Assembly (NCBI RefSeq): GCF_003576475.1
Contig: NZ_QWGR01000009.1
Location: 1-64,000, forward strand
Reading direction: 5' to 3'
DNA length: 64,000 nt
Origin: Maribellus luteus
GTDB taxonomy: Bacteria > Bacteroidota > Bacteroidia > Bacteroidales > Prolixibacteraceae
The notes below the pieces were generated by a model, which did no database searches, was not told the origin of the DNA, and saw only the letters and a list, made by a program, of their open reading frames with translations. Shown piece by piece: positions 35,298 to 43,217 of the stretch (position 1 is the stretch's first letter; the number at the start of each line of letters is the position of its first letter). Both the position numbers and the translations under genes were made by a program.

Positions 35298-35819
35298 TTA
35301 CAACAGAATAGTAACTCCTACTTTACCGCCAGAGAAAACGTTTCCGCCTCCTAACTCAAGGTTCACCCCAATTTTATCGGAAAAGAAATACCTGCCACCT
35401 ACCTGGGCATTCAAATACAAGCCAGAAGAACCGCTTCCGCTGTAATAATCACCACCAGGGCCATCGTATTTCGAATTGAAAACGGAATACCCCAGCGATA
35501 AACCGGCATAAAAGTCAAACTGCGAAGGAATGTTCAATACTTCGTTGAAGTGATAGTTTGCCAAGCCTGAAATGGAAGTATAGCTGGTTTTCCACTTGCT
35601 GGAACTGTAAGATTCCGACTTGCTCCTGTACGAAAGCTCTCCACCCACCGAAATATTGTTGCCAATGCCATACTCCAGACCGCCGTAAACCGGCAATCCC
35701 CAACTCGACAAACCAATACCCGTATTAATCTGCATCGCTCCCTTTTCAAGAGGTGCCTGTGCTACCGATGCAAAACTTACTAAACAAACCATCACAAAAA
35801 ATAAAATTCTCTTTTTCAT
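35298..35819 (-). CDS. outer-membrane beta-barrel protein
   Basis: A 173-residue exported protein: signal peptide 1-20 (ending SVAQA), then alternating strands (INTGIGLSSWGLPVYGGLEYG, VGGELSYRS, FDFYAGLSLGYSVF, NAQVGGRYFF, NLELGGGNVFSGG) typical of the OmpX/OmpW-sized barrel proteins of Bacteroidota. The ATG at 35819 is chosen over 35846 because it directly precedes the basic KKR of the signal peptide. Function unknown, possibly envelope maintenance. The upstream 275 bp contain no other gene. Confidence 0.78.
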   Translation of the reverse strand: MKKRILFFVMVCLVSFASVAQAPLEKGAMQINTGIGLSSWGLPVYGGLEYGIGNNISVGGELSYRSKSESYSSSKWKTSYTSISGLANYHFNEVLNIPSQFDFYAGLSLGYSVFNSKYDGPGGDYYSGSGSSGLYLNAQVGGRYFFSDKIGVNLELGGGNVFSGGKVGVTILL

Positions 35820-36095
35820 AATTTTCCAGATTAAATTGATTAACATTTATTATTTATACTCTGCATTTTGCATAACAAATTACCGTGTAAAATCCCTGAA
35901 GAGACACAACCATAGTGCGGCCTCTCATTTAGGCATTAACAATAAATTTTAAGCGTTGGTGTATTGAATAGTTTTCCTGTTAGTTGATTTTAACAGGCAT
36001 AATAACACGGATGAGAAAAGGATTGTTTATGTTCATTTAAATAAAAATGAAGGGCGACATTCGAATAAAACGGTATATGATTACACGCCAATTAT

Positions 36096-36479
36096 TTATC
36101 GGATATCATTTTCTTTCATTTTGAAATACCGGCGAAGCAGAACTTTCTTCAAATCGCGTACGATTACCTGGTGGGCGATAATCTCCAGGTGGGAATAATG
36201 CGGGAGTTCCTGCTGGGCTTTCTGGATTTCGCGATCGGTAATATCGACCTGGTAAAGCACGGAAAGCAGTAAATCGTAGTTCCTTTCAACCAAAGTGGCA
36301 ATTTGATGAATGAGCTGATGGTGCAGCTCTTCGTAAGCATGCTCGGTATCGCCCGAGAAAGTGATCTCCACTCCAAACATGCCAAAGTCTTTCATAATTT
36401 GCTCGGCAGTTTGTTGTACTATTTCCGCCCTGCTTAGCAGCACATCTACATTTTGATTGGTTACCTGTGGAAGATCCAT
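36096..36479 (-). CDS. uncharacterised helical protein
   Basis: A 127-residue soluble, mostly helical protein with no recognised family (DVLLSRAEIVQQTAEQIMKDF, then HAYEELHHQLIHQIATLVERNYD, ending VIVRDLKKVLLRRYFKMKEND). A TTG at 36497 would add six residues; the ATG at 36479 is preferred. It has charged coiled-coil-like character and could be a small adaptor or structural protein. No operon partner is close. Confidence 0.6.
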   Translation of the reverse strand: MDLPQVTNQNVDVLLSRAEIVQQTAEQIMKDFGMFGVEITFSGDTEHAYEELHHQLIHQIATLVERNYDLLLSVLYQVDITDREIQKAQQELPHYSHLEIIAHQVIVRDLKKVLLRRYFKMKENDIR

Positions 36480-36722
36480 GTCTTGATTTTTTTTCAAAGA
36501 TACAATTTATGCTTTATCCACCTCCCCCTTTATCGCTTCCTGAAAACTCCTTTGCGAACATAAAAAATCATTCTAAATAGTAGTCGCAGCAGTTCATCAA
36601 AAAAATTGAGGTATAACAAATTAGCCTTAATATTTATTTGGATCAGATGCCTATACGAACAGTGGTGGTAATTTTTGCATACATTCGTTTATCATTTTTC
36701 GTTCTATCAAAAAGAAGAATTC

Positions 36723-37382
36723 ATGGCGAAGTATAGAAAATCTGAGGAAGGATACAGAACTCTGACACTGGGAGAAGAAATTTTCAACAGCATAACCCAC
36801 GGAATAGGAACTTTGCTGAGCATTGCGGCACTTGTGCTTTTAGTGGTGTTTGCAGCCATTAAAGGGACTGCCTGGCATGTGGTAAGTTTCAGCATTTTTG
36901 GTTCTACCCTGGTGCTTCTTTACCTGGCTTCGACTTTGTACCATAGTTTTACAAAAGAAAAGCTTAAAAACCTGTTTGTGCGCTTCGACCATGCTGCCAT
37001 ATTTTTACTGATAGCCGGAACTTACACCCCTTTTGTCTTGACCACCATACGAGGGGCGCTCGGCTGGACTTTGTTTGGCATTATCTGGGCGCTGGCCATT
37101 ATTGGTGTTGTCATTCGTTCCATTTACCTTACCCGTTTCAGAAAACTGATGGTTGGGATTTACCTGGCTATGGGCTGGATGTTTTTGATGGCAGTAGTGC
37201 CAATGGTCAGAAACCTTCCCACTTCAAGTATTGTATTTTTGTTTGCAGGCGGCGGATGTTACTCAGTAGGTGTTATTTTCTACGCATGGCGCAACCTGAA
37301 ATATGGCCACGGAATATGGCACCTGTTTGTACTGGCCGGAAGCATTATGCATTTCTTCTCTGTTTTATACAGCCTCAATTAA
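36723..37382 (+). CDS. hemolysin III/PAQR family membrane protein
   Basis: A 219-residue inner-membrane protein with seven hydrophobic helices of the hemolysin III (YqfA/PAQR-like) family. The three metal-site regions are visible: SITHGIGTLLSI (near 20-30), STLYHSF with FDHAAIFLLIAGTYTPF (near 75-105), and HLFVLAGSIMHFFSVLY near the C-terminus. PAQR relatives are thought to be Zn-dependent hydrolases of lipid-like substrates; the bacterial role is unclear. The ATG at 36723 directly precedes the conserved cytoplasmic start. Confidence 0.88.
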   Translation: MAKYRKSEEGYRTLTLGEEIFNSITHGIGTLLSIAALVLLVVFAAIKGTAWHVVSFSIFGSTLVLLYLASTLYHSFTKEKLKNLFVRFDHAAIFLLIAGTYTPFVLTTIRGALGWTLFGIIWALAIIGVVIRSIYLTRFRKLMVGIYLAMGWMFLMAVVPMVRNLPTSSIVFLFAGGGCYSVGVIFYAWRNLKYGHGIWHLFVLAGSIMHFFSVLYSLN

Positions 37383-37499
37383 AGCAAATCACCAAATTCC
37401 GGGACACACCTAAAAGGATTGACTCAAACTGTATCAATCTTTTATCAAGCTGTGTTCAATCTTTTTTGATTTATAAAGTTGAGGGGTTAACATTAAAAA

Positions 37500-38969
37500 C
37501 TACGTTAATTTCAAAAACTTCTCATAAGCAGCTTCCCAATCAAGGTTAGCTGCCGGTACATATTCCTGTGGTTCAAACGAACGTTTAACGATCGTTCTGA
37601 TTTCAGATAAAGAAGAAACCTCACCCAGCGCTTTTGCCTGTATCATCAGGTTGCCAATGGCTGTAGCTTCCGTTGGGCCCGCCCAAACCGGTATTCCGGT
37701 GGCGTCGGCGGTTAGCTGGTTCAGCATTTCATTGCGCGCACCACCGCCAATGATATGAAGTTTTTCGATTTTATTTCCGGTGACCGATTCCACCTGGTGA
37801 ATGGTATATTTGTATTTTAAAACCAGGCTGTCGTAAATACAACGCGCTACTTCGCCCTTTGTTTGGGGAACTACCTGCCCTGTTCTTGCACAAAATTCCT
37901 GAATGGCTTTGGGCATGTTTCCCGGGTTCAAAAATACCGGATCATCCGGGTTAATCAGGCATTTAAAATGCTCAGCCTCGCAGGTCAGGTCAACAATCTC
38001 CTGCCAGTCCATTTCCTTTTCCTCGTCCCAAATACGCTTGCATTCCTGGATCAGCCACATTCCCATAATGTTTTTCAGGAAACGTGTTGTACCATCCACA
38101 CCGCCTTCGTTGGTAAAGTTCATCCGAAGCGTTTCTTCCGATACCAGCGGAGTCGGACTTTCGATTCCCAGCAGCGACCAGGTTCCCGAACTCAGGTACG
38201 CCCAGTTTCCGTCCTCAGCAGGCACTGAAGCAATGGCCGAAGCCGTATCGTGCGAAGCAACCGCAATACACGGTATTTCGGCACTTCCGGTGTCTTCCTG
38301 TATTTCTGCCAAAATGGTACCGATCACTTCGCCCGGCTGGACAATCGTTCCCAATAGTTCTTTTGAAATTCCACAGGCTTTAACCAGCTTTTCTTCCCAT
38401 TCCGCTTTTCCGGGTTTCAGCATCTGCGAAGTGCTGGCAATGGTATATTCATTCTTTTTAACCCCGGTAAACAGGTAGTTGAGTGTATCGGGCGTAAAAA
38501 GCAGGCTTTTGGCAATGTTTAGCCGGGAGTGGCTTTCCTTGTTCGAAGCAAACAGCTGAAACAAGGTATTAAACTGCATAAACTGAATGCCTGACAGTAA
38601 ATAAGTTTCCTCTTTCGGCATTACCCCGAAAAATTCTTCCATCGCATGATCAGTGCGGTGGTCGCGATAGGCAAAAGGCAGGCCCACCAATTGGCCCGAT
38701 GCAGAAACCAGCGAGTAATCAACTCCCCAGGTATCGATCCCGATGGAGTCGGGTTGTATTTTGTATTCGTTGACACATTTTTTCAGACCGGTCTTCAATT
38801 CATCAAACAGGCTGTAAATATTCCAGTAGTAGCTGCCATGTATACGAATCATTTGATTTTTAAACCGATGTATTTCCTGAAGTTCCAGGTTTCCTTTCTC
38901 CAGTGTTCCCAATATTGCTCTCCCACTCGATGCTCCGAGGTCAAAGGCCAGAAAATGTTTTTTACTCAT
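37500..38969 (-). CDS. rhaB: rhamnulokinase
   Basis: A 489-residue FGGY-family sugar kinase that phosphorylates L-rhamnulose in rhamnose degradation. The N-terminal phosphate loop is AFDLGASSGRAILG (8-21), followed by RFKNQMIRIHGSYYWNIY and the sugar-binding GIDTWGVDYSL (near 75-85). The C-terminal ATPase motif is HIIGGGARNEMLNQLTADATG (near 406-426). Length is normal. Usually it is cotranscribed with rhamnose isomerase and aldolase, but neither lies beside it here, so it is an orphan in this window. Confidence 0.92.
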   Translation of the reverse strand: MSKKHFLAFDLGASSGRAILGTLEKGNLELQEIHRFKNQMIRIHGSYYWNIYSLFDELKTGLKKCVNEYKIQPDSIGIDTWGVDYSLVSASGQLVGLPFAYRDHRTDHAMEEFFGVMPKEETYLLSGIQFMQFNTLFQLFASNKESHSRLNIAKSLLFTPDTLNYLFTGVKKNEYTIASTSQMLKPGKAEWEEKLVKACGISKELLGTIVQPGEVIGTILAEIQEDTGSAEIPCIAVASHDTASAIASVPAEDGNWAYLSSGTWSLLGIESPTPLVSEETLRMNFTNEGGVDGTTRFLKNIMGMWLIQECKRIWDEEKEMDWQEIVDLTCEAEHFKCLINPDDPVFLNPGNMPKAIQEFCARTGQVVPQTKGEVARCIYDSLVLKYKYTIHQVESVTGNKIEKLHIIGGGARNEMLNQLTADATGIPVWAGPTEATAIGNLMIQAKALGEVSSLSEIRTIVKRSFEPQEYVPAANLDWEAAYEKFLKLT

Positions 38970-39152
38970 TGTAGATTCAGGTTCAATTTATCCTTCTGCA
39001 AAATAAGCATTTCTTTGGTCTCCGGGTATCCTGTGGTATCTTGATGCCGGGACAAAAAGTTTGCTTATTGATCAATAAATCTATTCGCAGGGATTGACTC
39101 ATATCAGATTTATCCCGAATTTTGGTTTTAATAATCTTTCAAAATAAACATA

Positions 39153-40106
39153 ATGAAATCACTTGCACGCATTGTTTTAATTATTCTATTATCATTTGGA
39201 ATGGCCGAAGTGGCCCATGCCCAGAAATTCCTCGACAGACTAAAAGAAAAAGCTCAGCAGAAAATCGAAAAGAGAGTGGAGGACAAAGTGGATCAGAAAA
39301 TGGATGAAAGCCTTGACAAGGTAGAAGAATCCATTAGTTCAGATGAAGAGGACTCCTCTTCTACAGAAAAGAAGCAGCAAGCTTTTATGCAAAACCTGCT
39401 GAAAGGTGCCGGCTTGTCGGGTACACCCGTTCCTTACAACACCAGCTATTCGTTTCCCTTTCTGATTCAGATGCACATTGAAACCTACGACAAATCGAAA
39501 AACAAACCAAGCACCGGCGAATTTCTGACGATGCTTGATCCGGAGACCAAAAGTATTTCCTACGAAGCCATTTCGGGTGATGTTAGCGAAAACGACAATG
39601 GATTGTTTATCATCGACTCTGAAAACGGAGCCATGATTGTTTTAAACAGCAAGGAAAAATCAGGCATTGTTTACGGAATCGGTTCTTTCTTTGAGTCGAT
39701 TGGAGAAACTTACCTTGAAGACGAGGACGCGACAGAACCGGAAGAAGATTACCTGGCCAATCCGAACATCAAAAAAACAGGCAAAACCAAAACCATAGCC
39801 GGCTACAAATGCGAACAATATGTTTACAACGATGATGAAACCGATGCCGAAATATGGTTGACCGATGAATTAAAAGTAAGCACACAGGACTTTTTCAGCA
39901 CTTTATTCAAAACCAGCCTGTATGCCAATGGCTTACTGTCCGGCGGTTATGTAATGGAATCAAAATCGACCGACAAAAACACCGGAGACACCAGTTTAAT
40001 GACGGTAACAAAAGTGGATAAGAATTCGAACCGGAAGATCACCTTTTCTGATTACCAAATAACCAACCTGGGGTCGTTTACCCTTCCACAGGAAGAAAAG
40101 GAATAG
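39153..40106 (+). CDS. DUF4412 domain-containing exported protein
   Basis: A 317-residue exported protein: signal peptide 1-23 (ending AHAQK), a charged Lys/Glu helix (about 27-65, RLKEKAQQKIEKRVEDKVD), then the DUF4412 domain (about 100-310) with YNTSYSFPFLIQMHIETYDK, KTIAGYKCEQYVYND near 212 and a C-terminal MTVTKVDKNSNRKITFSDYQI. Such periplasmic Bacteroidota proteins have no known function. It converges on trxB across a very stable hairpin. Confidence 0.82.
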   Translation: MKSLARIVLIILLSFGMAEVAHAQKFLDRLKEKAQQKIEKRVEDKVDQKMDESLDKVEESISSDEEDSSSTEKKQQAFMQNLLKGAGLSGTPVPYNTSYSFPFLIQMHIETYDKSKNKPSTGEFLTMLDPETKSISYEAISGDVSENDNGLFIIDSENGAMIVLNSKEKSGIVYGIGSFFESIGETYLEDEDATEPEEDYLANPNIKKTGKTKTIAGYKCEQYVYNDDETDAEIWLTDELKVSTQDFFSTLFKTSLYANGLLSGGYVMESKSTDKNTGDTSLMTVTKVDKNSNRKITFSDYQITNLGSFTLPQEEKE

Positions 40107-40118
40107 CAGGTGCTGCTT

Positions 40119-40162
40119 AAAAGTAAAAGAGGCTGTTTTAATAAACAGCCTCTTTTACTTTT
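40119..40162. terminator. bidirectional terminator, 20-bp perfect stem
   Basis: Arms 40119-40138 and 40143-40162 are perfect reverse complements around TAAT. The right arm overlaps the first two bases of the trxB stop codon (40161-40163), so trxB ends inside its own terminator. Confidence 0.9.
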
Positions 40163-41159
40163 ATCCGTGTTTTTCTGATAAATATCGTTCAGCATCAATG
40201 GCTGCCATACACCCCGAACCGGCAGCAGTAACTGCCTGTCTGTAAACCGGGTCCTGCACATCGCCACAGGCAAACACCCCGGGAACCTTGGTTTTCGATG
40301 TTCCGGGAACGGTTTTAATATAGCCCACCTCATCGGTATCCAGGTATTCTTTAAAAATATCCGAATTGGGTTTGTGCCCGATGGCCAAAAAGAAACCATC
40401 GATTTTTATGTTTACTTCCTCTTCGTCTTTTTCACCCTGGTTTTTTACCAGCGTTGCTCCTTCTACTACTCCGTTGCCAAACAAGCCTTTGGTTTGATGT
40501 TTCCAGAGGATCTCGATATTCGGCGTTTTCATGGCGCGCTCGGCCATTACCTTGGAAGCGCGAAGTTCGTCGCGGCGAACAATCATATACACCTTGTTGC
40601 AAAGGCCGGCCAGGTACATGGCTTCTTCAGCTGCGGTATCTCCTCCCCCAACAACTGCCACGTCTTTACCCCGGTAGAAAAATCCGTCGCAGGTAGCACA
40701 GGCTGAAACGCCGCCACCGGCGTATTTCTTCTCGTCTTCCAGGCCAAGGTACTTGGCGGTTGCACCGGTTGCAATAATAACCGTTTCGGCTTCAATCAAC
40801 TTCGAGTCGTCGATCCAAACCTTGTGAATGTCTCCGGAGAAATCCACACTGGTAGCCATTCCCCAGCGAACATCCGTTCCAAAGCGTTGTGCCTGCTTTT
40901 TCAGGTCTTCCATCATCACCGGACCGGTTACTCCTTCCGGATAGCCCGGGTAATTTTCAACTTCGGTGGTGGTAGTCAACTGTCCTCCAGGTTGAAGCCC
41001 TTCATACATTACAGGCGATAAATTAGCTCTAGCGGCATAAATAGCTGCCGTATAGCCGGCAGGACCGGAACCGATTACCAAACACTTTACACGTTCGGCA
41101 TCGCCCGCTACATTTGTCTTCTTTTCTGAATTCTCGTTGATATCAAGTGGTTTAAACAT
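40161..41159 (-). CDS. trxB: thioredoxin-disulfide reductase
   Basis: A 332-residue FAD/NADPH enzyme that reduces thioredoxin in the cytoplasm. FAD-binding GSGPAGYTAAIYAARA (30-45), redox-active CATC (C154, C157), NADPH-binding VVGGGDTAAEEAMYLA (near 169-184) and the closing GVFACGDVQDPVYRQAVTAAGSGCMAA are all present. About 20 extra residues precede the usual start, so a shorter form is possible, but a -7 element and -33 TTG fit the ATG at 41159. It is a single-gene unit. Confidence 0.95.
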   Translation of the reverse strand: MFKPLDINENSEKKTNVAGDAERVKCLVIGSGPAGYTAAIYAARANLSPVMYEGLQPGGQLTTTTEVENYPGYPEGVTGPVMMEDLKKQAQRFGTDVRWGMATSVDFSGDIHKVWIDDSKLIEAETVIIATGATAKYLGLEDEKKYAGGGVSACATCDGFFYRGKDVAVVGGGDTAAEEAMYLAGLCNKVYMIVRRDELRASKVMAERAMKTPNIEILWKHQTKGLFGNGVVEGATLVKNQGEKDEEEVNIKIDGFFLAIGHKPNSDIFKEYLDTDEVGYIKTVPGTSKTKVPGVFACGDVQDPVYRQAVTAAGSGCMAAIDAERYLSEKHG

Positions 41160-41179
41160 AGTGCTATTTTTTTAGTCGT

Positions 41180-41211
41180 CAAAAATACAAAACAAAGCAA
41201 TTCAGACCCAA
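41180..41211 (-). promoter_or_regulatory. trxB promoter
   Basis: Minus-strand TATTTTTG (41187-41180) is a TAnnTTTG match with a TTG (41211-41209) 21 bp upstream, as expected for Bacteroidota -33/-7 promoters. Confidence 0.55.
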
Positions 41212-41287
41212 TAAATTCTATTGATTCTAAACATATGCGATCAATGAATTCTATTCGAACTTTTTTCCCGGAAAATGAAAAAAGGCT

Positions 41288-41317
41288 TTGTAAAAATAAA
41301 TTGTAGCATTACATTTG
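41288..41317 (+). promoter_or_regulatory. tRNA-Pro promoter
   Basis: TTG at 41288-41290, a 19-bp spacer, and TACATTTG at 41310-41317 give a canonical -33/-7 promoter 13 bp before the tRNA. Confidence 0.75.
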
Positions 41318-41330
41318 CACCCACAAGTTT

Positions 41331-41404
41331 CGGGATGTAGCGCAGCCTGGTAGCGCACTCGTCTGGGGGGCGAGGGGTCGCAAGTTCAAATCTTGTCATC
41401 CCGA
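41331..41404 (+). tRNA. tRNA-Pro (anticodon GGG)
   Basis: A 74-nt cloverleaf: acceptor CGGGATG/CATCCCG, D-stem GCGC/GCGC, anticodon stem CTCGT/GCGAG with loop CTGGGGG (anticodon GGG, reading CCC and CCU), T-stem GCAAG/CTTGT with loop TTCAAAT, discriminator A. CCA is not encoded. A promoter precedes it and a terminator follows, so it is a single-gene unit. Confidence 0.96.
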
Positions 41405-41413
41405 CATAAAATT

Positions 41414-41446
41414 AAAGGAGTTAGTGTACATACTAACTCCTTTTTT
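41414..41446 (+). terminator. terminator of tRNA-Pro
   Basis: A 12-bp perfect stem AAAGGAGTTAGT/ACTAACTCCTTT with a 6-nt loop and T-run. Confidence 0.88.
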
Positions 41447-41612
41447 ATTTTGTGGTTGAAGCATATTTGAAACAATCTTTCTGAAAACACCTTTTCAATA
41501 AACTCATCATTCAGATCATCCTTCAGAAAATAATTAAATGCCGTGTGATTTTGAATAAGCTGTTCTGTTACCCAATATCCTTCGGATGGGAAAGTTGCTG
41601 GAGTTTAGTGTT

Positions 41613-41729
41613 ATGAGAAAAAATTTATCACAACAAAAACTACTGGAAATTTTAACTGCTGAAATTGAAATGCTGGAGCAAACGACGAAGGATTATAAAC
41701 AGGTACTGAAAAAAATGTGCTTATTCTGA
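41613..41729 (+). pseudogene. remnant of a mobile-element gene next to tRNA-Pro
   Basis: A 38-residue frame starting MRKNLSQQKLLEILTAEIEM followed by LEQTTKDYKQVLKKMC has the coiled-coil character of small proteins encoded beside relaxases in Bacteroidota mobilisable elements. It stops early, and the sequence just after it codes in another frame for a membrane-like segment (ILRWFLVWVGVIIS). The whole looks like a deletion-fused leftover of a mobile element. The surrounding 41447-41911 contain no other gene. Confidence 0.4.
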
Positions 41730-41892
41730 GGTGGTTTCTGGTCTGGGTCGGAGTGATTATTTCCTGATTGGTAATTCAGATTACTTGGATATAAGCATCT
41801 GTTCATGTAGCAATAGAGTTCAGCAGCGGAGCATTGATAAAGGGATAAACAATAAATCAAAGGTTACGTAACTTTAATAACTTACCTTTAGC

Positions 41893-41904
41893 TTGTTTAA
41901 ACAA
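41893..41904. promoter_or_regulatory. perfect palindrome at the AraC-gene start
   Basis: TTGTTTAAACAA lies directly after a TACCTTTA -7-like element (41883-41890) and 7 bp before the TTG start of the AraC-type gene; a possible operator for autoregulation. Confidence 0.45.
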
Positions 41905-41911
41905 ACTTGAT

Positions 41912-42472
41912 TTGAAGTTATACATTAAAAATATGGTTTGTATTCGCTGCCAGATGGTGGTGAAAGCTGAACTCGAAAAACTCGGTCTGCAATATGTTTA
42001 TGTAAGGATTGGTGAAGCCGATATAATCGGAGATGTTCTGCCGGGACAACTGGAGCGGTTAAAAACAGATTTGAAAAAAGCCGGATTGGTTTTAATGGAC
42101 AATAAAAAAAGTGTCCTTGTTGAAAAGATAAAAAGTGCCATAATCGAATTGGTTCACTATACCGAAGATCAAATCAAGGTAAATCTTTCGGACTACCTCA
42201 GCGAGAAACTCAATTACGATTATACTTACCTTGCCAACCTTTTTTCAGAAGTGAAAGGCATTACCATTGAAAAGTTTTACCTGACTCACAAAATTGAAAG
42301 GGTAAAAGAATTAATTGTTTATGATGAGCTGAATCTTTCAGAAATCGCTTTCAAAATGCACTACAGCAGTGTGGCTCATCTTTCCAATCAGTTTAAAAAA
42401 TACACAGGACTTACCCCTACTCATTTCAAGAAACTGAAAAACAAACGTCGCGAAACGCTTGAAGATGTGTGA
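41912..42472 (+). CDS. AraC-type regulator with N-terminal HMA-like metal-binding part
   Basis: A 186-residue protein. Residues 1-70 look like a heavy-metal-associated (HMA) fold with MVCIRC (M8, C10, C13), i.e. MxCxxC. Residues ~80-180 are an AraC double helix-turn-helix (DYLSEKLNYDYTYLANLFSE, then LNLSEIAFKMHYSSVAHLSNQFKKYTG). It starts with TTG at 41912, the codon that gives the complete MKLYIKNMVC start; the ATG at 41933 would lose half of the metal-binding strand. Sensing a metal and regulating the nearby stress genes is inference; AraC proteins usually bind paired sites like those found at 42532 and 48490. Confidence 0.8.
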   Translation: MKLYIKNMVCIRCQMVVKAELEKLGLQYVYVRIGEADIIGDVLPGQLERLKTDLKKAGLVLMDNKKSVLVEKIKSAIIELVHYTEDQIKVNLSDYLSEKLNYDYTYLANLFSEVKGITIEKFYLTHKIERVKELIVYDELNLSEIAFKMHYSSVAHLSNQFKKYTGLTPTHFKKLKNKRRETLEDV

Positions 42473-42531
42473 ACAACTCTAACCTGTCAGTCATTCCCGA
42501 ATACGAAAGAACAGTTTACATTTTTTTTTGA

Positions 42532-42600
42532 AATGTGTGAATGATGTAAATTAAAACATCAATTGTGTAACACTTTCAAAATTGGGCAGGAGTATCTTTG
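42532..42600 (+). promoter_or_regulatory. bipartite operator and promoter of the cupin gene
   Basis: Box 1 AATGTGTGAATGATGTAA (42532-42549), 11-bp spacer, box 2 AATTGTGTAACA (42561-42572), 20-bp spacer, -7 TATCTTTG (42593-42600). The same boxes with the same spacers occur in opposite orientation before the stress operon at 48439-48507. Confidence 0.75.
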
Positions 42601-42630
42601 ATTTAACTTTCATACTATAGATTATTGGAA

Positions 42631-42975
42631 ATGAAAGAAATAGAAAAATCAAAAATCCATATCCTCATCGAAATTATTGAATATGTACCCAATTCGGTGG
42701 TGAGCAAAACCATTATTCGGAAGACCACCGGAAATATATGCGTTGTTGCCATTGATACCGGAGAAGCGCTGGCAGAAAAAATTTCTCCGTTCGATACCTT
42801 CATTCAAATTATTGAAGGAATGGCAGTAGTTGTAATCGATGATCAGCCCAACTTGCTTCATACTGGAGAAGGCATAATTATCCCCGCCCACACTTCAAAT
42901 ATTGTAAAAGCAAATGGTCGGTTCAAAATGATCTCAACAGTGATTAAAAGCGGATACGAAGGAAACACAATTTAA
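42631..42975 (+). CDS. cupin domain protein
   Basis: A 114-residue cytoplasmic protein with a single cupin fold: motif 1 region SPFDTFIQIIEGMAVVVIDDQ and motif 2 region LLHTGEGIIIPAHTSNIVKANGRFKMIS. The usual metal-binding His/Glu set is incomplete in motif 1, so metal binding is uncertain. Function unknown. The ATG at 42631 follows a strong -7 element by 30 bp. It lies between the AraC gene and a tiny Lys-rich ORF. Confidence 0.8.
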   Translation: MKEIEKSKIHILIEIIEYVPNSVVSKTIIRKTTGNICVVAIDTGEALAEKISPFDTFIQIIEGMAVVVIDDQPNLLHTGEGIIIPAHTSNIVKANGRFKMISTVIKSGYEGNTI

Positions 42976-42985
42976 AATAAATATC

Positions 42986-43111
42986 ATGGCAAAAAGTAAA
43001 GAAGGAAAAGAACGGAAAAACGAGAAGAAGGAAGCTGTTATGACAATAAAAGAAAAACGGGCAGCTAAGGCAGCCAAAAAAGCCGGTAAAAGAGATTCAG
43101 GTATAATTTAA
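42986..43111 (+). CDS. tiny Lys/Ala/Glu-rich protein
   Basis: A 41-residue ORF starting 11 bp after the cupin gene: MAKSKEGKERKNEKKEAVMT then IKEKRAAKAAKKAGKRDSGI with a final I. About a third of residues are lysine, with Ala/Glu spacing favouring a helix. It could be a nucleic-acid-binding or disordered stress protein, but low complexity prevents assignment. Confidence 0.55.
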   Translation: MAKSKEGKERKNEKKEAVMTIKEKRAAKAAKKAGKRDSGII

Positions 43112-43217
43112 CCTGTTGTATTCATATATATCAGAATAGTTAAGACTGGAAGCAGCTTTATAGCGGGAAGGCCGAAAACCGATTAGAGTAGGCAGGAAAA
43201 ACTAAATAGATAATATA

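Noticed and set aside
41331-41404. Encoded CCA or split tRNA
   Set aside because: The sequence after the discriminator is CATAAA, so CCA is added enzymatically, and the cloverleaf is complete without an intron.
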